The notes under the pieces were generated by a model. The model saw only the letters and a program-made list of their open reading frames with translations. It ran no database searches and had not been told where the DNA came from. From the NCBI RefSeq assembly GCF_001641085.1, contig NZ_LXIE01000001.1:124001-188000 (forward strand): a DNA stretch of 64,000 nt, read 5' to 3'. This DNA comes from Aequorivita soesokkakensis (GTDB lineage: Bacteria > Bacteroidota > Bacteroidia > Flavobacteriales > Flavobacteriaceae). Position numbers and translations under genes: made by a program. Below, piece by piece: positions 28,516 to 36,084 of the stretch. Numbering within the stretch: position 1 is the stretch's first letter; each line of letters opens with the position of its first letter.

Positions 28516-28523
28516 CAAATCTA
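28516..28523 (-). promoter_or_regulatory. -7 box for the yitT leader
   Basis: Reads TAGATTTG on the minus strand, an exact TAnnTTTG match. It is the only good promoter box between the J-KTSC gene and yitT. A clear -33 element was not found. Confidence 0.45.
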
Positions 28524-28597
28524 TGACAATATTTTTTAGGGGAAATGCTCTTTTGGGAAAAGTTTTTGATTTATTTATGCGTAGGTTATTTCTTACC

Positions 28598-28651
28598 TGA
28601 CCTTAATTAAACCTTAAGTAAACCCGAAGTAAACCCGAAATAAACCTTAAA
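28598..28651. repeat. 11-nt tandem repeat
   Basis: Four full 11-nt units (TAAACCTTAAG, TAAACCCGAAG, TAAACCCGAAA, TAAACCTTAAA; 28608-28651) plus a degenerate unit before them. They lie just past the stop of the J-KTSC gene. The unit length is not a multiple of three and is near one helical turn. Confidence 0.8.
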
Positions 28652-28657
28652 TAACTA

Positions 28658-29107
28658 TTAAGCAGGTTCTAGGGTTCGCTTTGATTTTCTGTATAGATAA
28701 TTTGGATAAATAGTCCGCTTTGCAAAACGGTTCAGTTTATCACTGTTTACCATTTTTATATATACTTGTCTGGTAACACCGAAATATTCATAGGTATTGC
28801 CATCCAAATAAGTAATCTCTAACAGCATTCCTTTATGTTGAAAATCAGCAATGCCTGAGTTTGTTATGGTTTCAGTGTATTCTTCAAGGTTTGCTGCTTT
28901 TGTTTCTGGAGCAATACTAACTAGAAAATGATAACCGTCTATAATCTTTCGGCTGTTAACTTCTGCTTCTTCACGTAAAGCATCTCCTTCTTGGAATTTA
29001 TCCGGATGCCACTCTTTAACCAGGTTTCGATAACTGGTTTTTAAAGCTTTTAGCTCTATTTCCTTTTCAACCCCAAAGAGTTTTTTGTATTCACTGATGC
29101 GTTTCAT
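28658..29107 (-). CDS. J-domain / KTSC-domain fusion protein
   Basis: A 149-residue cytoplasmic protein. Residues 1-66 are a J-domain with the HPD tripeptide (H34-P35-D36) in VKEWHPDKF, which in other proteins stimulates Hsp70 ATPase. Residues about 85-145 resemble a KTSC domain (SGIADFQHKGMLLEITY, then YEYFGVTRQVYIKMVNS), a small domain often fused to nucleic-acid enzymes. The combination suggests a specialised DnaK co-chaperone, which is inference. It is followed by the 11-nt repeats and, on the same strand, the yitT leader. Confidence 0.8.
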   Translation of the reverse strand: MKRISEYKKLFGVEKEIELKALKTSYRNLVKEWHPDKFQEGDALREEAEVNSRKIIDGYHFLVSIAPETKAANLEEYTETITNSGIADFQHKGMLLEITYLDGNTYEYFGVTRQVYIKMVNSDKLNRFAKRTIYPNYLYRKSKRTLEPA

Positions 29108-29175
29108 TTACTTACTGTTTTTGCGGGCGCGAAAGTACAGTTTAATATTGAGGAAATAACTATTTAAGAAACACA

Positions 29176-29607
29176 TTATTTCCAAGCATCAAAAGTCATT
29201 TCAAATTTAATTTCATCTTTGCCATGGGTTCCTATCTCTGTCCAGCCCGCTTTTCTATAAAAACTTTCAGCTCTTGTGTTTGGAGCGGTTCCTAACCAAA
29301 CGGTTTTATTGGTTTGTGCAAAATACCAATTCAGCATAAGGTCGTGCAATTGTTTTCCTATTCCGCGTTTATCATAATTTGGATGGACAAACAAAGCCCA
29401 GATGTTATTTTCTTTTAAGTCTGCAATAGCGAAGCCTACTATTTGGTTGTCTATTTCACATACCCATCCTTTACCTCTATTTATTATAAACTCCAGACAG
29501 TCTTCGTCCGTTACTAAGGCTGGATTGGAGAGTGCATTTTCGGTTACCGCATTTCTTACTAGCTGAATCTGCTTAATATCTGCCGCTATTGCTTCTCTGA
29601 AGATCAT
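29176..29607 (-). CDS. GNAT family N-acetyltransferase
   Basis: A 143-residue single-domain acetyltransferase that would use acetyl-CoA. The GNAT core is clear: NIWALFVHPNYDKRGIGKQLHDLML carries the pyrophosphate-binding R/Q-x-x-G-x-G/A pattern (KRGIGKQL), and TAPNTRAESFYRKAGWTEIG is the C-terminal motif B. The acceptor substrate cannot be read from sequence. It lies 68 nt upstream of the J-KTSC gene on the same strand and may share its transcript. Confidence 0.9.
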   Translation of the reverse strand: MIFREAIAADIKQIQLVRNAVTENALSNPALVTDEDCLEFIINRGKGWVCEIDNQIVGFAIADLKENNIWALFVHPNYDKRGIGKQLHDLMLNWYFAQTNKTVWLGTAPNTRAESFYRKAGWTEIGTHGKDEIKFEMTFDAWK

Positions 29608-29770
29608 TTTTCATTTGGTTTTTAGTTTTTGAAAGCAATCAAGGTAATTTATTATGGATTTATTGGTAGTTTGATTCATAATCCGAAGATAGTGAATTGT
29701 AATAAGTTGGCGATTCTGGGAAGTTTTTACACAATGTTTTTCTGAAAGAGTTAATTTAATCGTTTTTAAT

Positions 29771-29798
29771 AAAGTAAAATAGTTTTTCGTTCGTCTTC
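29771..29798 (+). promoter_or_regulatory. Candidate ECF promoter of the sigma operon
   Basis: AAAGTAAAA (29771-29779), 12 nt, then CGTCTTC (29792-29798). The same two blocks with the same spacing recur at 30806-30833. The CGTC core is typical of ECF -10 elements, so autoregulation by the adjacent sigma factor is inferred. Confidence 0.55.
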
Positions 29799-29827
29799 CT
29801 AAATATAAAGACGCCTATCTAACCCAA

Positions 29828-30379
29828 ATGAGTAACCAAAACGACAGTGTTATTAATGATTCCATTCAGCAATTTGAAGGGAAACTGTCTGGATTTATTC
29901 GGAAACGGGTTCGCAATGAAGCGGATGCGGAAGATATTCTTCAGGATGTTTGGTTGCAGTTGAGCAATTTTGCGAATCTGGCCGATTTGGAAAATATTGG
30001 TGCGTGGCTTTATCGTGTGGCCCGCAACAGGGTTACGGATCGCTACCGAAAAAAAACAACCGATTCCTTGGAAGATTTTGTGTATGAAAGTGATGATGAA
30101 GATAGTGTGTTTAAGGAATTGTTACTGTTGGACGACAGTAATAGCCCAGAGCTAACACTTTTCAAGGAAAACTTTTGGGACGAGTTGATGGAAGCATTGG
30201 AGGAACTTCCAGAAAAGCAAAGAGAAGTTTTTATATGGAACGAAATTGAAGATATGACGCTTCAGCAAATAGCTGATAATACCGGTGAGAATATTAAAAC
30301 TATTATAAGCCGAAAAGGCTATGCCGTAAAACATTTACGCAAAAAATTAAATTATTTATACGAAGAATTAAATCAGTAA
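29828..30379 (+). CDS. ECF-type RNA polymerase sigma factor
   Basis: A 183-residue sigma factor of the extracytoplasmic-function group. Region 2 is visible as RKRVRNEADAEDILQDVWLQL through VARNRVTDRYRKK (about 22-77). Region 4 is LEELPEKQREVFIWNEIEDM with the helix-turn-helix LQQIADNTGENIKTIISRKGYAVKHLRKKL (about 120-175). No anti-sigma factor of the classical zinc-binding type is adjacent. Instead the next gene, 4 nt on, encodes a two-helix membrane protein with a Cys/His cluster that may take that role. Confidence 0.93.
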   Translation: MSNQNDSVINDSIQQFEGKLSGFIRKRVRNEADAEDILQDVWLQLSNFANLADLENIGAWLYRVARNRVTDRYRKKTTDSLEDFVYESDDEDSVFKELLLLDDSNSPELTLFKENFWDELMEALEELPEKQREVFIWNEIEDMTLQQIADNTGENIKTIISRKGYAVKHLRKKLNYLYEELNQ

Positions 30380-30383
30380 TACT

Positions 30384-30728
30384 ATGAAAATGAATGCTTT
30401 TAATAGAAAAGGAAGAAAAGTGTGTGGGGGATTGTTTTTTCTAGCGCTCCTGTCTCTTCTACCGTTGGCAATACAAGCACTGTGGAACGGTATTCTGCCA
30501 GAAATTATGAATGTATCCACAATAACCTATTGGCAAGCCATGGGATTGTTTGTTCTAAGCCGGATTTTGTTTGGAGGTTTTGGCGGAGGCAAGCATTGTG
30601 GTGGCAAACGCTGTGGTGGCAAAAAGGGTTCATTCGGAAGAGCGAGCATTAAGGAAAAGTTTATGAATATGACCGAGGAGGAAAAAGCGGCTTTCAAAGA
30701 ACGTTGGAAAGATCGTTGTAAGCGATAA
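30384..30728 (+). CDS. Two-helix membrane protein with Cys/His cluster
   Basis: A 114-residue protein I cannot name. It has a basic N-terminus, two predicted membrane helices (about 18-37 and 49-66), then KHCGGKRCGGKKG with H71, C72 and C77, and a tail (MTEEEKAAFKERWKDR, from residue 96) reminiscent of the LTxEE helices of CpxP-like metal or stress sensors. Two further cysteines are C14 and C112. Co-transcription with the ECF sigma gene (4-nt gap) suggests a sigma regulator or a metal/redox sensor; that is inference. Confidence 0.75.
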   Translation: MKMNAFNRKGRKVCGGLFFLALLSLLPLAIQALWNGILPEIMNVSTITYWQAMGLFVLSRILFGGFGGGKHCGGKRCGGKKGSFGRASIKEKFMNMTEEEKAAFKERWKDRCKR

Positions 30729-30752
30729 AATATTATATTGAAAATGTTTTAT

Positions 30753-30783
30753 AAAAGCCATCACATATGTTGATGGCTTTTTT
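30753..30783 (+). terminator. Terminator of the ECF operon
   Basis: AAAAGCCATCA (30753-30763), a 7-nt loop, TGATGGCTTTTTT (30771-30783). Confidence 0.92.
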
Positions 30784-30805
30784 CATAAAAAAAATTGAAA
30801 ACTTT

Positions 30806-30833
30806 AAAGTAAAAACAAGATTCGGTCGTCTTC
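30806..30833 (+). promoter_or_regulatory. Second copy of the ECF-type promoter motif
   Basis: AAAGTAAAA (30806-30814), 12 nt, CGTCTTC (30827-30833), matching the motif above the sigma gene; TTCG and T also match inside the spacer. It lies 63 nt above the HMA-like ORF. Confidence 0.55.
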
Positions 30834-30896
30834 ACTTATATAGAGCAAAATTTATCTGCTTTCTTAACGGACTGTTTTACCAAATTTCTAAAAGTT

Positions 30897-31163
30897 ATGT
30901 TTGAACTAACCACTCTTGACCTCAACCAAACAACTACCTTAAACCAGCAGGTACTGGTTTTTGGAAGTAATATTGACACACAACTAAAGGAGACTGTTGT
31001 GAAAGTGCTATTGCAAGACCTTCCAGGCGTAACTGATATTAGTGTTGATAGAGATAATTGGGAACGCATATTGCGCCTTGAATGCAACCCAGAAGTTCCT
31101 TCTGATTTGGTGGTGGCTAAGGTTAGGAGTATTGGGTTTAAGTGCTATGAATTGGTGGGCTAA
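30897..31163 (+). CDS. Small HMA-like ferredoxin-fold protein
   Basis: An 88-residue protein with a predicted beta-alpha-beta-beta-alpha-beta order: QVLVFGSNID, KETVVKVLLQDLPGVTDISVDRDN, RILRLECN, SDLVVAKVRSIGFKCYELVG. That order, and LPGVTDISVD in particular, resembles heavy-metal-associated domains, but the metal-binding CxxC of the first loop is absent. A metallochaperone role is therefore doubtful; a sensor or partner-binding role is possible. It shares a promoter motif with the ECF sigma operon. Its 3' end overlaps the convergent 2H gene by 26 nt. Confidence 0.7.
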   Translation: MFELTTLDLNQTTTLNQQVLVFGSNIDTQLKETVVKVLLQDLPGVTDISVDRDNWERILRLECNPEVPSDLVVAKVRSIGFKCYELVG

Positions 31164-31713
31164 ATCTAGGAGTCTCTTTAAAACAAACTTCAAAAGCCAA
31201 TTGCCACTTATGTAAAGATTTTGCTGGTCTTTTTAAAACAACAAGTCTGTTTACAAGAAAAGTATCTTCAAACTTTTCATCTTTAAATAAATTCCAACTT
31301 CTATTTAAATCATTTAATGAGTTTAGTTTAGCAATTGTTAAATGTGGTGCAGAAATCATTTTTGCGTGCTTAGCGTTTAATTTTACTTGACTTCTCAAAA
31401 CGGTTACCAAATGTCTCGATAGATTAATTAATTGATCTTTTGAAACTTGCATATATAGAGTATTGCTTCCTTCAAATCTGTTGAAGCTATTAATTTGAAC
31501 TTCAAAACTTTTAAAGGAATTGAAATAAAGATTTAAATCACGCTTTAGAAATATTTCACGTTCTTCCAACATCTCAAATTTATTCAAACTAATATGGCCT
31601 TTTGATTTTAAGAACGTGGCATCACCAAAATTTCTTTTATATAAATCTTTATAAAAATTTATTGATTTTTGAATTTGCTCGGGTGGGCTAACTATAATAA
31701 AGTATTCCTTCAT
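31138..31713 (-). CDS. 2H phosphoesterase (2'-5' RNA ligase-like)
   Basis: A 191-residue protein of the 2H phosphoesterase superfamily. Two catalytic H-x-[S/T] motifs are visible, in KGHISL (H40, S42) and APHLTI (H124, T126), spaced as in LigT-like proteins. Members act on 2',3'-cyclic phosphates or 2'-5' linkages in RNA or nucleotides; the substrate here is unknown. The C-terminus extends into the end of the convergent HMA-like gene. Confidence 0.82.
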   Translation of the reverse strand: MKEYFIIVSPPEQIQKSINFYKDLYKRNFGDATFLKSKGHISLNKFEMLEEREIFLKRDLNLYFNSFKSFEVQINSFNRFEGSNTLYMQVSKDQLINLSRHLVTVLRSQVKLNAKHAKMISAPHLTIAKLNSLNDLNRSWNLFKDEKFEDTFLVNRLVVLKRPAKSLHKWQLAFEVCFKETPRFSPPIHST

Positions 31714-31746
31714 CGAAAAATAATTTTATCTAAGATATAAATTACT

Positions 31747-32682
31747 CTACTTTTTATGCTTGCTAACTTTTCCAGAAAACCTTGGAAGCGTTATAGATGT
31801 ACGAGTAGTATTAATAAAATAAACCCCCGTTAAAAGCACCGCAGCAGCAATTATTGATTGCAACGTAATCTGTTCATCTAAAATATACCAACCCAAAATA
31901 AGTGCAATGATTGGGTTTACATAAGTTGAAGTAGCAACTTTATCTGGGGAAACTGTTTTAAGTAGATAGTTGAAAGACGTAAAAGCTACAATACTTCCAA
32001 AAATAATCAACAATACCATACTCAATTGTACAGGTTGCCCCCATTCAGATGGTGCAATCCATTGTTCACCAAAAGTTAAACTGGCAAGTGCGAGCGTAAT
32101 ACCCGCTGTAAACATTTGGTATCCTGTATTTACAAAAAAGTTTTTAGGTAGGTCTGCTTTACCCACAAAAAGACTGCCATAAGCCCAACTGAGCATACAG
32201 GCAAAAATCATTATCATTCCTAAAACAGTACCCTCTTTGGCGATAATTTGTTTTTGACCAACGAGCAAGAAAATACCCAATATTCCCAACCCTACGCCTA
32301 CCAATGACATTGGTTTAATTCGCTTGCCCTGCAAAAGCAGCATTAGCAAAAGAACAACCAAAGGCTGTGCAGAAATTTCCAAAGCCGCAAAACCACTGTC
32401 AACATATTTTAAGGCCCAAACAATGATGCCGTTGCCAAAAGAAAGAAACAAAACGCCCACTATAAAAGCATTCAAAAACTGCTTTCTAGTAATAGCGAGG
32501 CTTTTGCCCATCGCTTTCGAAATAATAAATATTAAAAGTCCGGCGGTGGTAAAACGAATGGATGCCAAAAAGAAAGGAGGCAATTCTGCAACCGCCACTT
32601 TGTTTAGCATATATGTGGAACCCCAAATAACATAGATGGAGAAGAATGCAAGAATAATTAAAAGATTGCTTTTTGGCTTCAG
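31747..32682 (-). CDS. DMT/EamA family transporter, probable CTG start
   Basis: A drug/metabolite transporter with ten helices in two EamA repeats. Translating upstream of the first ATG (32610) in frame restores a normal first helix, SNLLIILAFFSIYVIWGSTY, that any EamA protein needs. The only reasonable start for it is CTG at 32682-32680 (CTG AAG CCA AAA), since no ATG, GTG or TTG lies between the in-frame stop near 32739 and 32610. The full product is then 311 residues. Substrate unknown. It follows the DEAD-box gene by 64 nt. Confidence 0.82.
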   Translation of the reverse strand: MKPKSNLLIILAFFSIYVIWGSTYMLNKVAVAELPPFFLASIRFTTAGLLIFIISKAMGKSLAITRKQFLNAFIVGVLFLSFGNGIIVWALKYVDSGFAALEISAQPLVVLLLMLLLQGKRIKPMSLVGVGLGILGIFLLVGQKQIIAKEGTVLGMIMIFACMLSWAYGSLFVGKADLPKNFFVNTGYQMFTAGITLALASLTFGEQWIAPSEWGQPVQLSMVLLIIFGSIVAFTSFNYLLKTVSPDKVATSTYVNPIIALILGWYILDEQITLQSIIAAAVLLTGVYFINTTRTSITLPRFSGKVSKHKK

Positions 32683-32746
32683 GGGTAAAGGGATTGTTGG
32701 GTTATTAGATGGTTGGATCGATCGATGGTTGCTTTCTGCTTAAAGT

Positions 32747-34093
32747 TTATTTTCCCCTTTTATTTTTTCTGAAATTCTTATCGCCGCGGGTTTTTGGTTT
32801 TTTGTATTTCTGCTTTATAATCCGCTTATAGGAACCGCCCTGATTTTCCTTTTTGTTTTTCTCTTTCTTTTCGTGAAAAGCGGGACCAACCTCTTCCATA
32901 TTGTTGGGATTGTTAATCTCTACAACTTGTGGCTGTTCCTCATAAGTAAGTTGTTTTGAAATTTCAACTTCGCTTGGGAAATCCAGTTCTTTTATTTTTA
33001 AATCCATCAATGTTTCAATGGATTCTTTAGCATCATTTTCCTTTTCGGTGTAAAGCAGAATAGCGGTTCCGTCCTGTTCTGCCCTTCCCGTTCTACCTAT
33101 GCGGTGCATATAATTTTCAGGGAAGTTTGGCACGTCAAAATTGATGACGTGACTGATTTGGTCTAAATCCAAACCACGTGCCATGACATCAGTCGTTACA
33201 AGGATTCGCGTTTTTTCAGCGTTAAAGTTTTCTATGGAACGGATTCTGTAATTCTGTGTTTTGTTTGAATGGATTACGGCTACCTCACTTCCGAAGAATT
33301 CATCCAAAATATCAAAGAGCAGATCGGCACTTTTTTTATTCGGAACAAAAATGAGTACCTTTTTGAAATCCTTTTCATTCTGAAGCAAATGTTTCAGCAG
33401 ATTTGCTTTTGTGTAAAAATTAGGAACAGCATAAGCAAACTGCGAAATATTTTCCAAGGGTGTGCCACTAACGGCCACGGAAACCGTTGTGGGCGCAATA
33501 AAGAAATCGTGGATAAAAACATTCACCTCATCCGTCATTGTTGCCGAAAACATAATATTTTGACGCTTTGTGGGAAGTAATTCCAAAATGTTTGTAAGCT
33601 GAAAACGGAAGCCCAAATCGAGCATGACATCTACTTCATCAATTACCACTTTTTTAATGGCTTTTAACTGAAGCGCACGACTAACTACTAAATCATAAAG
33701 CCTTCCGGGAGTTGCAACAATAATATCTGCTCCTTCTGCAACGGCTTCTTTTTGACGGTTTATATTTGTTCCGCCGAAAACTCCAATTACACGAATGGAA
33801 GCGTATTTTCCAAATTTCTCAATCTCTTCAACAACCTGTAAAACCAATTCGCGGGTAGGAACCATTACCAGAACGCGCGGATTTGTTTCTTTTGAAAACT
33901 TCAAATCCTGCAAAATAGGAAGCATATATGCAAAGGTTTTTCCAGTTCCGGTCTGCGCTATCCCAACCATATCAGTCCCCGACATAATTACCGAAAACGA
34001 CTGTGCTTGAATTGGCGTTGGCTTTTCAAAACCCAAATCTGCAATGGCATACTGCATTTGTTTGGAAATGTTAAGCTCGTTGAATGATTCCAT
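32747..34093 (-). CDS. DEAD-box RNA helicase (RhlE/CshA-like)
   Basis: A 448-residue SF2 RNA helicase. Motifs run in order: Q motif (KPTPIQAQ, 24-31), Walker A AQTGTGKT (46-53), PTRELVLQ, TPGR, motif II VIDEVDVM (DEVD rather than DEAD), FSATM, VTTDVMARGLD and HRIGRTGRAEQDG. The C-terminal tail is lysine/arginine-rich (KKPKTRGDKNFRKNKRGK), as in RNA-binding tails. Roles in ribosome assembly or mRNA decay are usual for the family. It is followed by the DMT transporter. Confidence 0.93.
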   Translation of the reverse strand: MESFNELNISKQMQYAIADLGFEKPTPIQAQSFSVIMSGTDMVGIAQTGTGKTFAYMLPILQDLKFSKETNPRVLVMVPTRELVLQVVEEIEKFGKYASIRVIGVFGGTNINRQKEAVAEGADIIVATPGRLYDLVVSRALQLKAIKKVVIDEVDVMLDLGFRFQLTNILELLPTKRQNIMFSATMTDEVNVFIHDFFIAPTTVSVAVSGTPLENISQFAYAVPNFYTKANLLKHLLQNEKDFKKVLIFVPNKKSADLLFDILDEFFGSEVAVIHSNKTQNYRIRSIENFNAEKTRILVTTDVMARGLDLDQISHVINFDVPNFPENYMHRIGRTGRAEQDGTAILLYTEKENDAKESIETLMDLKIKELDFPSEVEISKQLTYEEQPQVVEINNPNNMEEVGPAFHEKKEKNKKENQGGSYKRIIKQKYKKPKTRGDKNFRKNKRGK

Positions 34094-34144
34094 GGAAGGT
34101 TATTTAGTGCAAAAGTAGTGAATTGTAAGTTGGTGAATATTCGA

Positions 34145-35710
34145 TTAATCTTCGGGTGGATAACCGTGAATTTCTTCAAAAACGGTATCAAAATTATCGC
34201 GAAGGTAACTGCGTAGTTTTAAGCGATAATCGTCCTTTAACCAACTAATAAAGTTATGTGTACTTTTACTTATACATTGCGAATATTTTTCAATACGATG
34301 GTCTATATCATCGCCAAGCATTTTTGCCAAACCAAGCGCATCATATACATCTTCACTGTTTTCTATACAAATATAAGCGTGTTGCGCAATGGAACGCTCA
34401 AGCACTACTTTTGAAGATTCGCCTCTATAAGTAGCTTCTTGATAGGTGGATTTTATATCAAAATAAACTTCTTTGCTTTTCGCAAACTCTGCGCGAAGTT
34501 CTTCTGGCATTTCATAGCGAAAAGTGCTTTCCAAGTCTTCATCGCTCAACAGGCGGTCCATATAATAATCGGGCGAACGGAAAATTGCCTGCCAATCCAA
34601 TGGGGCTTCCCAAGGTCCGAAACGTTGGTAATTGTTCCCCAAATCGATAACAGAAAAACGAGATTTATTGTTTAAAATCCGCGACCCACGACCAATCATT
34701 TGGAAATACAAAGTCAATGAGCGAGTTGCTCTATTCAGAATAATTGTATCAATTGTTGGTTCGTCAAAACCAGTGGTTAAAATACTCACTGAAGTTAAAA
34801 TAGCATCGGGCGTTTCGTGGAACCATCGCAATATTTGTTTACGTTGCTTTTTGGTTGCTGTATTATCCAAATGCATAATAGGCAAACCTTCCGCCTTCAG
34901 ATGATAATACACTTGAATGGAAGTATTTATACCATTGTTAAAAATCAAGGTTTTCTTTCCTTTGGAATGGTTTAAGTATGCTTGGTACAACTGATCCAAC
35001 ATTCCCACTGCGGAATATAAATCGTCGGAAGATTTTACGGTATAATCACCATTGGAGCCTATTTCAAGTGAAGTAAGGCCCATATTATATTGGAAAACCT
35101 CAACTTGCGCCAAAAATTCATTATCAATTAAAGACTGAATGCTTTCGCCAACAATCAATTCCTGATAATTGTCCTTCATAGGAAGGTTTCTGTTGGAACT
35201 GAGTGGCGTTGCTGTAACCCCGAGAATAAAGGATTTCTCGAAAAATTTGAAAAGTTTTGTAAACGAATTATAATGGGCCTCGTCAATGATAACCAAACCA
35301 ATGTCTGAAATATCCAGTTTGTTATCGTTCAAACGATTGTTCAAGGTTTCAACCATTGCAACAAAACAACTGTACTTTTCTTGGTCATCTAAGTTTGCGG
35401 TGCTGTTAACCACTTTGTTTACTACTCCAAAACTTGTAAGCATTTCTGAAGTCTGTTTGCAAAGTTCCACACGATGGGTCATTACAAGCACCTTTTTGTT
35501 GTGATGCTTTAAATATTGGCGGACTATTTCAGAAAAGATAACGGTTTTTCCACCACCAGTTGGCAATTGGTAAAGCAAGTGATAATCATCGGGTGCGGTT
35601 TCAAATTTTTCAAATATTCTGTCAATAGCTCCTTTTTGGTAACTATACAGTTCTTTGTCAGTCTTTTTTTCTTGAATTGCGTCTTTAGCCTCAGTCATAA
35701 AATCCCCCAT
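34145..35710 (-). CDS. SF2 DEXH helicase, RadD-like
   Basis: A 521-residue DNA or RNA helicase. The N-terminal ATPase domain has the SYQKGAIDRIF Q-like region, Walker A LPTGGGKT (49-56), VIIDEAH (motif II) and LGVTATPL (motif III). The second domain has TLIFNNGINT, LTTGFDEPTID and motif VI MIGRGSR. The C-terminal ~150 residues match no domain I know. RadD-type helicases act in DNA repair; assignment to that role is by resemblance. ATG 35698 (MTEAKD) is an alternative start. An exact -7 box sits 14 nt above the first ATG. Confidence 0.87.
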   Translation of the reverse strand: MGDFMTEAKDAIQEKKTDKELYSYQKGAIDRIFEKFETAPDDYHLLYQLPTGGGKTVIFSEIVRQYLKHHNKKVLVMTHRVELCKQTSEMLTSFGVVNKVVNSTANLDDQEKYSCFVAMVETLNNRLNDNKLDISDIGLVIIDEAHYNSFTKLFKFFEKSFILGVTATPLSSNRNLPMKDNYQELIVGESIQSLIDNEFLAQVEVFQYNMGLTSLEIGSNGDYTVKSSDDLYSAVGMLDQLYQAYLNHSKGKKTLIFNNGINTSIQVYYHLKAEGLPIMHLDNTATKKQRKQILRWFHETPDAILTSVSILTTGFDEPTIDTIILNRATRSLTLYFQMIGRGSRILNNKSRFSVIDLGNNYQRFGPWEAPLDWQAIFRSPDYYMDRLLSDEDLESTFRYEMPEELRAEFAKSKEVYFDIKSTYQEATYRGESSKVVLERSIAQHAYICIENSEDVYDALGLAKMLGDDIDHRIEKYSQCISKSTHNFISWLKDDYRLKLRSYLRDNFDTVFEEIHGYPPED

Positions 35711-35723
35711 TTGTGAAGTTTTG

Positions 35724-35731
35724 CAAAACTA
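35724..35731 (-). promoter_or_regulatory. -7 box of the RadD-like gene
   Basis: TAGTTTTG on the minus strand, an exact TAnnTTTG match, 14 nt before ATG 35710 and 26 nt before ATG 35698. The spacing slightly favours the downstream start. Confidence 0.5.
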
Positions 35732-35792
35732 CGTCCTTTTGTAGGTTTTTGACGAAGAAATGGCAAATTAATTACGAACGAATTTTCTGATG

Positions 35793-36014
35793 TTACTTAA
35801 ACTTGGTTTTTAAATAAAGCTGCTCTACCTTTTCACGCGCCCAAGGTGTTTTACGAAGAAAAGTTAAGCTCGATTTGATGGAAGGATTGCTGTTGAAGGA
35901 ATTAATTTTAATTTTTTCACCCAAAACCTCCCAACCGTAATACTCCACAAGATATTCCAGAATATCTGCAAGTTTAATTCCGTGTAATGGGTTGTTAGGC
36001 TGTTGATTATCCAT
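35793..36014 (-). CDS. VF530-family DNA-binding protein
   Basis: A 73-residue protein of the VF530 (DUF2132) family. The family signature [20 protein letters not shown] (8-27) and [28 protein letters not shown] are both intact. These small helical proteins are described as DNA-binding; no target is known. It stands between the SDR gene and the RadD-like helicase, all leftward. Confidence 0.92.
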   Translation of the reverse strand: MDNQQPNNPLHGIKLADILEYLVEYYGWEVLGEKIKINSFNSNPSIKSSLTFLRKTPWAREKVEQLYLKTKFK

Positions 36015-36084
36015 TCTTATTATTGTGCAAGTTTAGTCTTGTTTCGTTCAGCGAAGCGATCTTGATTTTTGGCTCTTTGAAAAA

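Noticed and set aside
28598-28651. CRISPR-like array
   Set aside because: The units are only 11 nt and have no spacers; they are simple tandem repeats.
32717-32726. ATCGATCGAT palindrome
   Set aside because: Short, single, and without a promoter context; likely chance.
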